Shown here: positions 21,269 through 29,342 of the stretch, one piece after another | Layout of the letters: each line of letters starts with the position of its first letter | Position numbering within the stretch: position 1 is the first letter of the stretch | Virus record (IMG/VR): IMGVR_UViG_3300023170_000013 | Location: 29,944-93,943 of that record | Source: a virus | Length of the DNA: 64,000 nucleotides | Reading direction: 5' to 3' (one strand) | The notes under the pieces: model-generated | Told to the model about the DNA's origin: nothing | The model's database searches: none | Seen by the model: the letters and a program-made list of their open reading frames with translations, nothing else | Program-made: the position numbers and the translations under genes

Positions 21269-21787
21269 ATGATATTAGGTTTAGATGTTAGCACAAGCAT
21301 AACTGGAATTTGTGTACTTGACAAAGAAGAAAATATAGTTTATAATTCTGCTGTGGATACTAGAAAATACAAAAATATGTACGAAAAAGCAGAAAAAGTA
21401 AAAGAAAAGCTTAAAGAATTAAAAAAAGAATATGATATTAATAGCATTTATATTGAAAAGTCTTTGCAATCTTTTAGATCAGGCTTCTCCTCTGCGAAAG
21501 TTCTTTCAACATTATCTGCTTTCAACGGGATTGTATCTTGGTTCTGTTATGAGATCTATGGAATTTCACCAGAATACATTTCGGCTTCCTCCGCAAGAAA
21601 AGATTGCGGTATCAAAGTTCCAAAAGGCCAAAAGGCAAAGCCCTTTGTTTTAGGAGTTCTGGTGAAAGAAGGTCTAATAAATCCAGAATACACGAAAAAA
21701 GGAAATCCAAAACCTATTTATTACGATATGTCAGATGCGATTGTCATTGCAAAATCAGGATTTTTAAAAAGGAGAGCAAATAAATGA
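21269..21787 (+). CDS. RuvC-like Holliday junction resolvase (RNase H fold)
   Basis: A 172-residue protein with the layout of RuvC-type resolvases. D6 is in G-L-D-V-S-T-S at the first strand, E63 in I-Y-I-E-K-S, and D153/D156 in Y-D-M-S-D-A near the end. Together these would supply the acidic metal-binding residues that cut four-way junctions. In T4 the equivalent job is done by the unrelated gp49 (endonuclease VII), so here it probably resolves branched replicative DNA before packaging. It is the first gene of the DNA-metabolism block and overlaps the next gene by 4 bases. A related role in another RNase H-fold nuclease family cannot be excluded. Confidence 0.8.
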   Translation: MILGLDVSTSITGICVLDKEENIVYNSAVDTRKYKNMYEKAEKVKEKLKELKKEYDINSIYIEKSLQSFRSGFSSAKVLSTLSAFNGIVSWFCYEIYGISPEYISASSARKDCGIKVPKGQKAKPFVLGVLVKEGLINPEYTKKGNPKPIYYDMSDAIVIAKSGFLKRRANK

Positions 21788-22224
21788 AAATCACTAAAAA
21801 GCTTTTGATGAAGATCATCAAAGAAGAATTGGTTAGAGAAAGTATGAGCGATTGGCAGGCACACGACCGAAGAGAACGAGGTTTGCCCCCGCTAAAGGCC
21901 AATTACGACATTTCCAATAGTATCCCTCCTGATGGATATGTCCCGCCTCCCGAGCCCAAACTCGAAAACCCCCCTCCCCTTCCACCTGCGACAGAGCAAG
22001 ATCTGGAAAAAGGAAGAATGGTCAGTTTTGACGGCCCCTATGAACAACAGATTCATTTCTTGAAAATGCATAATCAATGGTTAAGAAGAGTGTATATGAA
22101 GCCTCGCGTAAAGGGCTACGAGAGCCTAAGCCGGCTTGAGCAACTTAAAGTCCTAGCCAACGGTCCCAATCCCGGTGCGGTCCACGCAGACAAGGGAAGC
22201 TTGGAAGACTACCCTCTGGCATAA
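21784..22224 (+). CDS. Proline-rich protein with N-terminal capsid-tag-like helix
   Basis: A 146-residue protein that begins M-K-I-T-K-K-L-L-M-K-I-I-K-E-E-L, the tag found in several unrelated proteins here. After the tag come a charged segment, a proline-rich region (residues about 50-75, with P-P-P-E-P and P-P-L-P-P) and a helical C-terminal part with no recognised domain. The I-K-E sequence in the tag fits a T4-type prohead protease site. The start overlaps the resolvase stop (ATGA), so it is co-expressed with the resolvase. Its function is unknown; a packaged virion-internal protein is my inference from the tag. Confidence 0.6.
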   Translation: MKITKKLLMKIIKEELVRESMSDWQAHDRRERGLPPLKANYDISNSIPPDGYVPPPEPKLENPPPLPPATEQDLEKGRMVSFDGPYEQQIHFLKMHNQWLRRVYMKPRVKGYESLSRLEQLKVLANGPNPGAVHADKGSLEDYPLA

Positions 22225-22237
22225 TAAAACAAATCAC

Positions 22238-22266
22238 TTGACAACACCCCCCATTCTTGATATAAT
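22238..22266 (+). promoter_or_regulatory. Perfect consensus sigma70 promoter
   Basis: TTGACA at 22238-22243 and TATAAT at 22261-22266 are separated by exactly 17 bases, the ideal bacterial housekeeping promoter. It lies in the gap before the primase gene (ATG 22296). It should be recognised by host RNA polymerase immediately after infection, marking the primase and recombination genes as early. Confidence 0.92.
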
Positions 22267-22295
22267 GTGTGTAACTTTTTCAAAGGAAACCACAC

Positions 22296-23219
22296 ATGAA
22301 AGAACTATCCATCCTTAAAAACACATTAGATTATGCTTACTCCAAAGGGAGCGAGCATCTTTTCTATTGTCCTTTCTGCAAGCATCACAAACCAAAAATG
22401 TCTGTTAACATCTCTAAAAACGTATTCAAGTGCTGGGTTTGTGACACAAGCGGTAAAAACGTCTATTACCTTCTAAAAAGATTTGGCTCATTTGATAATC
22501 AACAAGAATGGCTGAAGATCACAAATCAGATCGATGTTCGCGATTTTGAACTGATCATAACAGGTTCGACAGTCCAAGAAAAGATCAAACAAAAGATCGA
22601 TCTACCAAAAGAATACAAGCCTCTTTTTACAGGTTCAATTGACCTTTATTCTCAAAAGCCCCTGAATTATCTTAAATCAAGGGGTTTTTCGCAAGAAAAG
22701 ATCCTAGAATGGAAGGTTGGATATTGCCCATCAGGAGAGTACAAAGGAAGAGTAATCATTCCTTCTTTTGATGATGAGGGAGATGTTAGTTATTTTATCT
22801 CTAGAACATACGAAAAAGATTGGAAAAAGTACAAAAACCCAAAAGCATCAAAAGATATTGTATTCAATGACCTTTTGATTGATTGGGAAAAACCAATCAT
22901 CTTGGTTGAAGGTGTTTTTGATGCGATCCATGAAAAGAATATGATCCCGATCTTGGGATCAACCCTCTCAGAAAGATCAGACCTTTTTCAAAAGATTGTT
23001 GAAAAAGCCAAGAAGGTTTTTATTGCTTTAGATCCAGATGCTTACAAAAAAGAGCTTGACATTATCTCAAGTTTGATCAAATATGGAGTAGACGTTTGGA
23101 AAATAGAAGTTCCAGAAGGGAAAGATTTGAACGACATTTCAAAATATGAATATCAAAGACTAAAAATGACAGCAGTTGAAGTTAGATTTGATACTTTATT
23201 TTCAATGATTAACATATAG
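22296..23219 (+). CDS. gp61: DNA primase (DnaG/T4 gp61-like)
   Basis: A 307-residue primase that would make RNA primers for lagging-strand synthesis with the phage helicase. A zinc-binding domain is formed by C25-x2-C28 and C46-x2-C49. The TOPRIM catalytic part has I-L-V-E-G-V-F-D-A with E205 and D209, then A-L-D-P-D with D246 and D248 as likely metal ligands. The length is near that of T4 gp61. An AAAGGAAA ribosome site precedes the ATG and a perfect sigma70 promoter lies 30 bases upstream. It is followed after 9 bases by a small membrane protein and then the Mre11-Rad50 fusion. Confidence 0.9.
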   Translation: MKELSILKNTLDYAYSKGSEHLFYCPFCKHHKPKMSVNISKNVFKCWVCDTSGKNVYYLLKRFGSFDNQQEWLKITNQIDVRDFELIITGSTVQEKIKQKIDLPKEYKPLFTGSIDLYSQKPLNYLKSRGFSQEKILEWKVGYCPSGEYKGRVIIPSFDDEGDVSYFISRTYEKDWKKYKNPKASKDIVFNDLLIDWEKPIILVEGVFDAIHEKNMIPILGSTLSERSDLFQKIVEKAKKVFIALDPDAYKKELDIISSLIKYGVDVWKIEVPEGKDLNDISKYEYQRLKMTAVEVRFDTLFSMINI

Positions 23220-23228
23220 GAGACACAA

Positions 23229-23624
23229 ATGATTGAATTTTTGAAGCAACAAGGCGTTTATGAACTGGTTTGGTTTTTAGGTGGTATTCTAGCTTACATG
23301 ACTCTGCAATTTGTTGTAGGTGTAACACAAGCATTCAAGCTTATGAGGTCTGCAATGTATCTATCTCTTTCTTTTCTTTTGCAGGTTTATGTCGACACTA
23401 GACAAGAAATCCAAGAGCAAAAAGAAAGCTTCAAAAGAATGAATCCAGATTACACAGACTATGCTCTAGAAAAAGAGTTTGATAAAAGAGAGAAAGACGT
23501 TGATCTCTGGAGAGACAAGGCATTCAAAGAATTGCACGGATTATCTCCGGTAGTGTTTAATGCTGTAAGAAGTGAAATTAATGAAAAAATAGAAGAAGTT
23601 AAAAAGGGAGGTCTTAATGACTAA
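23229..23624 (+). CDS. Small membrane-anchored protein
   Basis: A 131-residue protein. Residues about 11-32 are hydrophobic (V-W-F-L-G-G-I-L-A-Y-M) and 40-53 form a second apolar stretch (A-M-Y-L-S-L-S-F-L-L-Q-V-Y), so one or two membrane segments are likely. The remainder is a charged cytoplasmic helix. A TAGGAG ribosome site precedes the ATG. It overlaps the recombination nuclease gene by 8 bases, so it is made with the early replication proteins. It may tether a complex to the membrane, but I recognise no family and do not assign a function. Confidence 0.6.
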   Translation: MIEFLKQQGVYELVWFLGGILAYMTLQFVVGVTQAFKLMRSAMYLSLSFLLQVYVDTRQEIQEQKESFKRMNPDYTDYALEKEFDKREKDVDLWRDKAFKELHGLSPVVFNAVRSEINEKIEEVKKGGLND

Positions 23625-26600
23625 GTTCGCTCACATCGCAGATACCCATATCAAAAACCTTAAATATCACTACGAGTATGATCTAGTTTTCAAGCAACTT
23701 TACAAAGAATTGAAAAAAGAAAAGCCAGATTATATCATTCATTGTGGTGATATTGCCCACACCAAGACCCAAATCTCACCAGAATTTGTTGAAATCTGCT
23801 CTGATTTCTTCAAGAACTTGGCAGAAATTGCACCAACTTATATTATCTTGGGGAACCACGACGGAAACCTACGCAATAAAAGCCGTCAGGATGCCATTTC
23901 TCCCATTGTAGATGCCCTAGGTATAGCTAACCTCCATTTGATCAAGAACGCGGCTAAAATAAGGCTTCCAGAGCCTTTTACGCTGAATGTGTTGAGCATC
24001 TTTGACGAAGACAATTGGGATCTAACACAAGATCTCGATCGCATCAACATTGCTCTTTACCATGGAGCAGTCAAAGGGTCGAAAACCGACGTTGGGTATG
24101 TGATCGAACACGGTGATGTTGAGATCAAAGATCTTAAAAAGTTTGATTATGGTTTTTTGGGAGACATTCACAAGACAAATCAGAAGATCGATCGCAAAGG
24201 GAAGATCAGATATGCTGGTTCGACTGTACAACAGAACTTTGGCGAGACAGATGACAAGGGTTTTTTGATTTGGGAGATTGAAGATAAGGACAAGTTTTCT
24301 GTTCGGCATATTCTTTTGGAAAACCCAAAACCTTTTGTTACAATTAAGCTAACAAAGAAAGGCAAAATTCCAAAATCCGCCAAGCCAAAGCCCGGCTCTA
24401 GGATCAGGTTGGTGTCTGAAAGCAACATCACGCTCGATGTCCTTAAAAAAGCCATTGAAGACGCTAAAATTGACTTTAAAGCAGAGTCTGTCACTCACTT
24501 GAGCAAAGCAGAATTGGCTAAAAAGAGCGTTGAACTGAAAGACAACGAGATTGAGAACCTTCGAGATGTAGAAGTCCAGAAAAAACTGATGAAAGAGTAT
24601 CTAGAAGAATTTGAAGTTGAAGATGACATTATGGACAAGATTGTAGAACTTAATGCAAAGTACAATTCACTGGTTGAAGGTAATGATGATCAGTTTCGCA
24701 ATTTAAACTGGAAAATGAAATCCATGGAGTGGGAAAACCTTTTCAACTATGGGGGTGATAACTCGCTAGACTTTGAAAAAATGAAAGGAATCATCGGGAT
24801 CTTTGGGAAAAACTACTCCGGAAAATCCAGCATTATTGACTCTTTTCTCCTAGGAGCGTTTAACACCACTTCAAAGCCGGCAAAGAAGAATATTTCCTTT
24901 ATTAATCAAAACAAGGAAGATGCTAGCATCGAGCTTAAATTTGACATTGGAGGAGAAGAGTACACTATTTCCAGAAGTATTGAAAAATACGTTAAAAAAC
25001 TGAAAGGAAAGACAACAGACGAAGCAAAAGTGAATGTTGATTTCTCTTATTTTGACCCTGCTGCGAAGAAAGTTGTAGAATTGAACGGAAACACAAGAGC
25101 AGAGACAGATAGAAATATTCGCAAATATATTGGTTCAATTGAAGATTTTCTGATCACATCAATGTCGGCACAGCATGGAGCATTGCAATTTGTGAACGAA
25201 GGCTCCACCAAGCGTAAGGAAATCTTGGCAAAATTCCTAGATTTGGTGTTTTTTGAAGAAAAATTCAAAGCAGCAAAAGAAGACTCCAGAGACCTTAAAG
25301 CTCTGATCAAAAAAGAAGAAGAAAGAAACTTTAAAGACGAGATTTTTGAACAAGAAAGCGCCTTAATCTATAATCAATTAGATTTGGATGAGAAGAAAGA
25401 ATGCTGTGATCTTCTGAAAGAAGAGAAGAAAGAAATGGAAAAAGAACTTTCTCTTTTAGAGCACAAAATCAAGTCAGTTCCAGCAAAAATCATCAACGTT
25501 GAAAAGTGTAGAAAAGAGTTGAAAAACTCAAATCAAATCTTGGAAACCTTGAAGTCAAGCCAAGCTGCGTTGGAAAGCCAGAAAGAAGAGAAAAGTGCTT
25601 ATTTGAATAAAATCAAAGAGTTCCTTTCTACTTTTGATCCGGAAGAATATTACCAATCTTACGAGGTCGGTAAAGAAAAAGCCAAGCAAGTTAAATTGAT
25701 CTTAAATGAGGTAAAACAAGAGGAAATCAAGAAGAAGATGGAAGAGAAAAAGATCTCTCTTCTTGATCAAGTTCCTTGTGGAGATCAGTTCAAAACTTGC
25801 AAATTCATTAAAGACGCTTTTGTGGCAAAAACAACAGTTTCAGAGTTGGAATTGGCACTAAAAGGACTTCAGAAGGAAAAAGAAGAAGCACAGAACTATA
25901 TTGACAGCGACGAATACAAGAAGGCAGAAGAGTATGTTCAAAACTACGAAAAATTAGTTGAGAAAAAGAACAAAGTTAACTCTGAATTGCTTAAGTTGAA
26001 GAACAAAGTGCTTCAGGGTCAAACTAAGGTTTCATCCACTGAAAGCATTATTTCTGAATTGAAGTCCGACATTAAAGAATACGAAGATAACAGAGAAGCA
26101 ATTGAAAACTTGGAAGCCCTAGCAAAAGAAAAAAAGCAACTTAAAAAAGACCTTAAACAAAAAGAAAACGAATATAACACCTGTGAAGCAGAATATATTC
26201 ACCTTCATACTGTTAAGGGACAAATTGAGCAAAAGCTGGAAACTGTCAAAAAAGAGGCAGAAGAATATGAAGAAAATAAAAAGAAGTTCGCAGCATATCA
26301 TTTGTTCATGACTTGCTATCATAACTCTGGCATCTCATATGAGATTATCAAGAAAAGGCTCCCAAAGATCAACGAAGAGGTTCAAAAGATCCTGACAGGA
26401 ATTGTTGATTTCGAAGTTTTCTTTGAAACAGAAGAAAAGAAATTGAATATTCTTATTCAACACCAAGGGCACGATCCTAGACCGCTAGAATTAGGCTCCG
26501 GAGCCGAAAAGTCCATTGCCGCCATGGCTATAAGGCTGGCTCTATTGAATGTCTCTTCTCTTCCAAAGAGTGATATTTTCATTCTAGACGAGCCGGGAAC

Positions 26601-26766
26601 AGCATTGGATGAAAGCAATCTGGAAGGCTTTACCAGAATACTTCAAATGATTAAAAACTACTTTAAAACTGTTTTGATCATAAGTCATATGGATTCTCTC
26701 AAGGACATTGTTGACTCGACAATTGATATTGACAGAGTTGACGGATTTGCGAGAGTAAATCAGTAA
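23617..26766 (+). CDS. Mre11-Rad50 single-chain fusion (T4 gp47-gp46 / SbcD-SbcC)
   Basis: A 1049-residue protein joining two normally separate subunits. Residues 1-250 are an Mre11/SbcD phosphoesterase with D9-T-H11, G-D45, G-N80-H81-D82, H149 and G-D-I-H near 182-185. Residues 380-1049 are a Rad50/SbcC ATPase: Walker A at G397-S404, a long coiled-coil pair about 560-910 with C721 and C728 at its tip, signature L-G-S-G-A-E-K near 959-965, and Walker B ending D991-E992. In T4 these are genes 47 and 46, needed for recombination-dependent replication and host DNA degradation. The fusion has no internal stop. It overlaps the preceding gene and is read from the early promoter region. Confidence 0.93.
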   Translation: MTKFAHIADTHIKNLKYHYEYDLVFKQLYKELKKEKPDYIIHCGDIAHTKTQISPEFVEICSDFFKNLAEIAPTYIILGNHDGNLRNKSRQDAISPIVDALGIANLHLIKNAAKIRLPEPFTLNVLSIFDEDNWDLTQDLDRINIALYHGAVKGSKTDVGYVIEHGDVEIKDLKKFDYGFLGDIHKTNQKIDRKGKIRYAGSTVQQNFGETDDKGFLIWEIEDKDKFSVRHILLENPKPFVTIKLTKKGKIPKSAKPKPGSRIRLVSESNITLDVLKKAIEDAKIDFKAESVTHLSKAELAKKSVELKDNEIENLRDVEVQKKLMKEYLEEFEVEDDIMDKIVELNAKYNSLVEGNDDQFRNLNWKMKSMEWENLFNYGGDNSLDFEKMKGIIGIFGKNYSGKSSIIDSFLLGAFNTTSKPAKKNISFINQNKEDASIELKFDIGGEEYTISRSIEKYVKKLKGKTTDEAKVNVDFSYFDPAAKKVVELNGNTRAETDRNIRKYIGSIEDFLITSMSAQHGALQFVNEGSTKRKEILAKFLDLVFFEEKFKAAKEDSRDLKALIKKEEERNFKDEIFEQESALIYNQLDLDEKKECCDLLKEEKKEMEKELSLLEHKIKSVPAKIINVEKCRKELKNSNQILETLKSSQAALESQKEEKSAYLNKIKEFLSTFDPEEYYQSYEVGKEKAKQVKLILNEVKQEEIKKKMEEKKISLLDQVPCGDQFKTCKFIKDAFVAKTTVSELELALKGLQKEKEEAQNYIDSDEYKKAEEYVQNYEKLVEKKNKVNSELLKLKNKVLQGQTKVSSTESIISELKSDIKEYEDNREAIENLEALAKEKKQLKKDLKQKENEYNTCEAEYIHLHTVKGQIEQKLETVKKEAEEYEENKKKFAAYHLFMTCYHNSGISYEIIKKRLPKINEEVQKILTGIVDFEVFFETEEKKLNILIQHQGHDPRPLELGSGAEKSIAAMAIRLALLNVSSLPKSDIFILDEPGTALDESNLEGFTRILQMIKNYFKTVLIISHMDSLKDIVDSTIDIDRVDGFARVNQ

Positions 26767-26773
26767 AAAGCAC

Positions 26774-26790
26774 CTATTTATATATAAATA
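26774..26790 (+). promoter_or_regulatory. T4-type late promoter (TATAAATA) overlapping a CTATTTATA element
   Basis: CTATTTATA at 26774-26782 runs into a perfect T4 late-promoter core, TATAAATA, at 26783-26790. It lies in the 42-base gap between the early Mre11-Rad50 gene and the accessory/lysis operon, 19 bases before the ATG at 26809. This is where an early-to-late switch would be expected. Confidence 0.6.
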
Positions 26791-26808
26791 TGTAAAAGGT
26801 GTCCAATA

Positions 26809-27228
26809 ATGATCAAGATTAAGTTCCTCAAAAAACTCCCCGTTTCAGGAGGCAAATGCCCTCCTGCCACACAAGATCTGAAACTAAACACCAAAAATAG
26901 AAACGCTTCAATTAAGGCAGAACACATCCAATACGGCCCTTTAAACCTATCTGACGAGGCTTATTGGGAAAGAGCCGCAGAACATTGGAACACCACTCCT
27001 GCCGTGGCTAAAAAGTCCAAATGCGGCAATTGTGTTGCTTTTGATATTTCACCTAGAATGGATGATTGTATGCCCGGCCCTGTGTCCGATAAGGATGGCC
27101 GTTTGGGTTACTGCTGGATGCACCACTTCAAATGCCACAGTGCGAGAACATGCTACACATGGGCAGCAGGTGGGCCAATCAAAGAAGACAAAGTTTCCCT
27201 TGAATGGCAAGAAAAGGGTGAAAAATAA
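26809..27228 (+). CDS. Conserved cysteine-rich protein, possible metal or Fe-S binder
   Basis: A 139-residue protein with seven cysteines (17, 72, 75, 87, 102, 109, 115). The motif block is C-G-N-C-V-A-F-D, M-D-D-C-M-P-G, G-Y-C-W-M-H-H-F-K-C and S-A-R-T-C-Y-T-W-A. The spacing suggests bound zinc or an iron-sulfur cluster. I recall close relatives of this block in marine T4-like phages, sometimes labelled high-potential iron-sulfur-like, but the function is unproven. It is the first gene after a TATAAATA late promoter and is coupled (TAATG) to the Lys-rich gene that follows, so a virion-associated role is possible. Confidence 0.65.
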   Translation: MIKIKFLKKLPVSGGKCPPATQDLKLNTKNRNASIKAEHIQYGPLNLSDEAYWERAAEHWNTTPAVAKKSKCGNCVAFDISPRMDDCMPGPVSDKDGRLGYCWMHHFKCHSARTCYTWAAGGPIKEDKVSLEWQEKGEK

Positions 27229-28499
27229 TGCCCTATAAGATCAGGAAAACAAAGTGCAAAAAATCAGATGGTTCTTCCGGAACTCACGTTGTTTATAAAA
27301 AAAGCGGTAAGCGTGTCGGATGCACAGATGAGCCAGAAGATTACAAAAAAGCTCTTTATGCAGCAGAAGTTAATGAAGTTTTGATCTTGGAAGATACGCT
27401 GTATAAAAACGTAGAAGATGACGTGTTTCTACACTTTACCTTGCGAGATAGAGCTTATAAGATCAGAGAAATGGGAGAATTACTTCGACAGCCCGAAGGT
27501 ATAGAGAAGTTTGGAACAGATACAATTGACGCAGTTTCTTTGATTTGGGGAGATTTTGTCCCCAAAGTGCAGACCAATCACCTAGGCGGCGAAGACATTG
27601 TAGCAATCATTTTCAAGACTGATGTGCCTCCAAAATATGGCTATGTTGAAGAGGTGAAATGGGACGTTGAAAGACTTCCTATTTACGATGTTAGGATTGT
27701 GCCTTTCGAAGAAGCAGTTCAAATGTTGAGAAATGCGCCTGAATATGTCGATGAAATGGATTATGTTCTTTACAAGGAAAATAAACAAATGAATATTGAA
27801 GACCTAAGTGCGATCATTCGAGAGGAAGTTAAGCTTGCACTGGAAGAAGCCAAAAAGAAGAAAAAGAAGAAGAAAAAATCTAAAAAGAAGAAGGGCAAAG
27901 ACGATCGCTGCACTCGTATTGCAAAAAGAAAGTATGATGTGTGGCCGTCAGCCTACGCTAGCGGCGCAGTTGTTCAGTGCCGCAGAGGAAAGATTTGGAA
28001 AGGTCTAACAGAAGAGAAGGAAATCACCCCAGAAGACAAAGAGACAATTTCTGATATTGTAGCCAAATTGAGAGCAGCATCGGAGTCTCACGCTCAAATG
28101 GCAAAAGATTTGGAAGATGGTGCAGCAAAGCTTGAAAAAGGTTCAGAAGCCCATTCTAGCCAAGCAGACAAATTAGAAAAGATGATCCAAGAAAGAAAAA
28201 AGAAGAAAAAGAAGTCTAAAAAAAAAGTAAAAACTGACTTCTCCAAAGAAAAGGACAAAGGCCTTCACGGTTGGTTTGAAAGGCAAGGTGGTAAAGGAAA
28301 AAGTAAAGGCTGGGTTGATTGTAATACTTGCCGAACAGACAAGAAAACAGGAAAGAAAACTTGTAAATCTTGTGGTCGTCAAAAAGGCGAGAAAAGAGCA
28401 AAATACCCCTCTTGCCGTCCAACCCCTGCTGCTTGTGGGACTGCTGGCAAAGGAAAGTCTTGGGGTAAAAAGTCTGCTAAAAAAGGAAAAAAGAAATGA
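27228..28499 (+). CDS. Lys-rich multidomain protein with DUF5872-like cysteine module
   Basis: A 423-residue, extremely basic protein built of modules. Residues 1-45 form a small basic Cys-containing unit (Y-K-I-R-K-T-K-C to K-R-V-G-C-T-D). Residues about 50-180 are a globular domain. At 188 a helix M-N-I-E-D-L-S-A-I-I-R-E-E-V like the tag of other proteins here is followed by a poly-Lys run. Next comes R-C-T-R-I-A-K-R-K-Y and W-P-S-A-Y-A-S-G-A, and last, from about 345, G-L-H-G-W-F-E-R-Q-G-G with C-N-T-C and C-K-S-C. The last modules resemble those called DUF5872 in aquatic viruses. It could bind packaged DNA; this is inference. Confidence 0.65.
   Translation: MPYKIRKTKCKKSDGSSGTHVVYKKSGKRVGCTDEPEDYKKALYAAEVNEVLILEDTLYKNVEDDVFLHFTLRDRAYKIREMGELLRQPEGIEKFGTDTIDAVSLIWGDFVPKVQTNHLGGEDIVAIIFKTDVPPKYGYVEEVKWDVERLPIYDVRIVPFEEAVQMLRNAPEYVDEMDYVLYKENKQMNIEDLSAIIREEVKLALEEAKKKKKKKKKSKKKKGKDDRCTRIAKRKYDVWPSAYASGAVVQCRRGKIWKGLTEEKEITPEDKETISDIVAKLRAASESHAQMAKDLEDGAAKLEKGSEAHSSQADKLEKMIQERKKKKKKSKKKVKTDFSKEKDKGLHGWFERQGGKGKSKGWVDCNTCRTDKKTGKKTCKSCGRQKGEKRAKYPSCRPTPAACGTAGKGKSWGKKSAKKGKKK
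27789..28499 (+). other. Possible internal translation start giving a tagged shorter protein
   Basis: Inside the Lys-rich gene, an in-frame ATG at 27789 is preceded by AAGGA with about 9 bases of spacing. The protein from this point (236 residues) would begin M-N-I-E-D-L-S-A-I-I-R-E-E-V-K, which resembles the N-terminal tags of neighbouring proteins and includes an I-R-E site. Either a second product is made or the tag sits between two domains as a protease site. The sequence does not decide between these. Confidence 0.35.
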
Positions 28500-29341
28500 A
28501 AATAAAGATTTTGAAAGAGATGAAAGGGTGCGGTGGTGTTTATGAAAGATGCCCACATTCCGGGTGCTCCCATTGCAGGAGTGAACACGGTCGAGATTTT
28601 GATAAGCACGATCACGAAGGTTCAATGGCAAGAACCAATCTTTGGAAAACCAAAAAGTATTGTGAAAAGTTATTAGATATGCTTAATGACAAAGATGATC
28701 TTCCAGAGTGGGTTGACGCAAAGATCACAAAAGCAACAGACTATCTTTCCTCTGTTAAAAGATATATGGCTGGTGAGATTGCCAGAGATCAGGGAATGCT
28801 TGAAGAAAGGCTTTCCGAAGGAATGAAATATCATATGGATAACAATATTACGATTGATAAAAATATTTATCGCATCCACTCTGACAACTTCTTTTCTCTT
28901 TTCAAAGAAGCAAGAAATCTTTGGAAAAGAGGTTTGGTTAATTTAACAGAAGCTGAAAGATATTACATCTCTGAAACTGAAATTGGAGAGTTTAGCATCT
29001 TTGAGGGCAAAAGAGTTCCATTGGACTTTCCAATGGTTGAGGAGTCTCTTTTGGAAGCAAAGTATAAAGGAAAGGATGTTAAACTTAACAAGCCACAAAG
29101 AGGTGGTTCCAAGAAGTTTTATGTTTACGTTAGAGATCCAAAAACTAAAAACATTCGCAAAGTTTCTTTTGGAGACAAAGGAATGTCTGTAAAGGTGGCA
29201 GATCCAGAGAGAAGAAAGTCTTTTGCAGCACGACATAAATGCAAGGAAAAAAAAGACAAAACAAAAGCAGGATACTGGGCTTGTCGTATTGGGCGCTACC
29301 CTCATCTAACTGGTTCAAAGAAAAGGTTTACTTGGTGGTAA
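28496..29341 (+). CDS. Two-module phage protein of unknown function
   Basis: A 281-residue protein, coupled to the preceding gene by ATGA overlap. The N-terminal module (residues about 1-95) has two Cys pairs near the start (C-G-G-V-Y-E-R-C, C-S-H-C) then L-P-E-W-V-D-A-K-I-T-K-A-T-D-Y-L-S-S-V, a helical pattern I associate with small marine phage proteins. The C-terminal module (from about 195) is basic, with K-K-F-Y-V-Y-V-R-D-P, V-S-F-G-D-K-G, R-K-S-F-A-A-R-H-K-C and G-Y-W-A-C-R-I-G-R-Y. The two modules look like a fusion of separately occurring families. I do not know the function. Confidence 0.6.
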   Translation: MKIKILKEMKGCGGVYERCPHSGCSHCRSEHGRDFDKHDHEGSMARTNLWKTKKYCEKLLDMLNDKDDLPEWVDAKITKATDYLSSVKRYMAGEIARDQGMLEERLSEGMKYHMDNNITIDKNIYRIHSDNFFSLFKEARNLWKRGLVNLTEAERYYISETEIGEFSIFEGKRVPLDFPMVEESLLEAKYKGKDVKLNKPQRGGSKKFYVYVRDPKTKNIRKVSFGDKGMSVKVADPERRKSFAARHKCKEKKDKTKAGYWACRIGRYPHLTGSKKRFTWW

Positions 29342-29342
29342 T

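Noticed and set aside
27840-27900. Poly-Lys coding run as a simple-sequence artefact
   Set aside because: It mixes AAA and AAG codons in frame, is flanked by conserved-looking modules, and is repeated near 28190, so it appears to be a genuine basic linker.
28173-28631. A 152-codon Phe/Ser/Leu-rich - strand frame
   Set aside because: It is the mirror of the Lys-rich AAA/AAG runs on the + strand and has no ribosome site.
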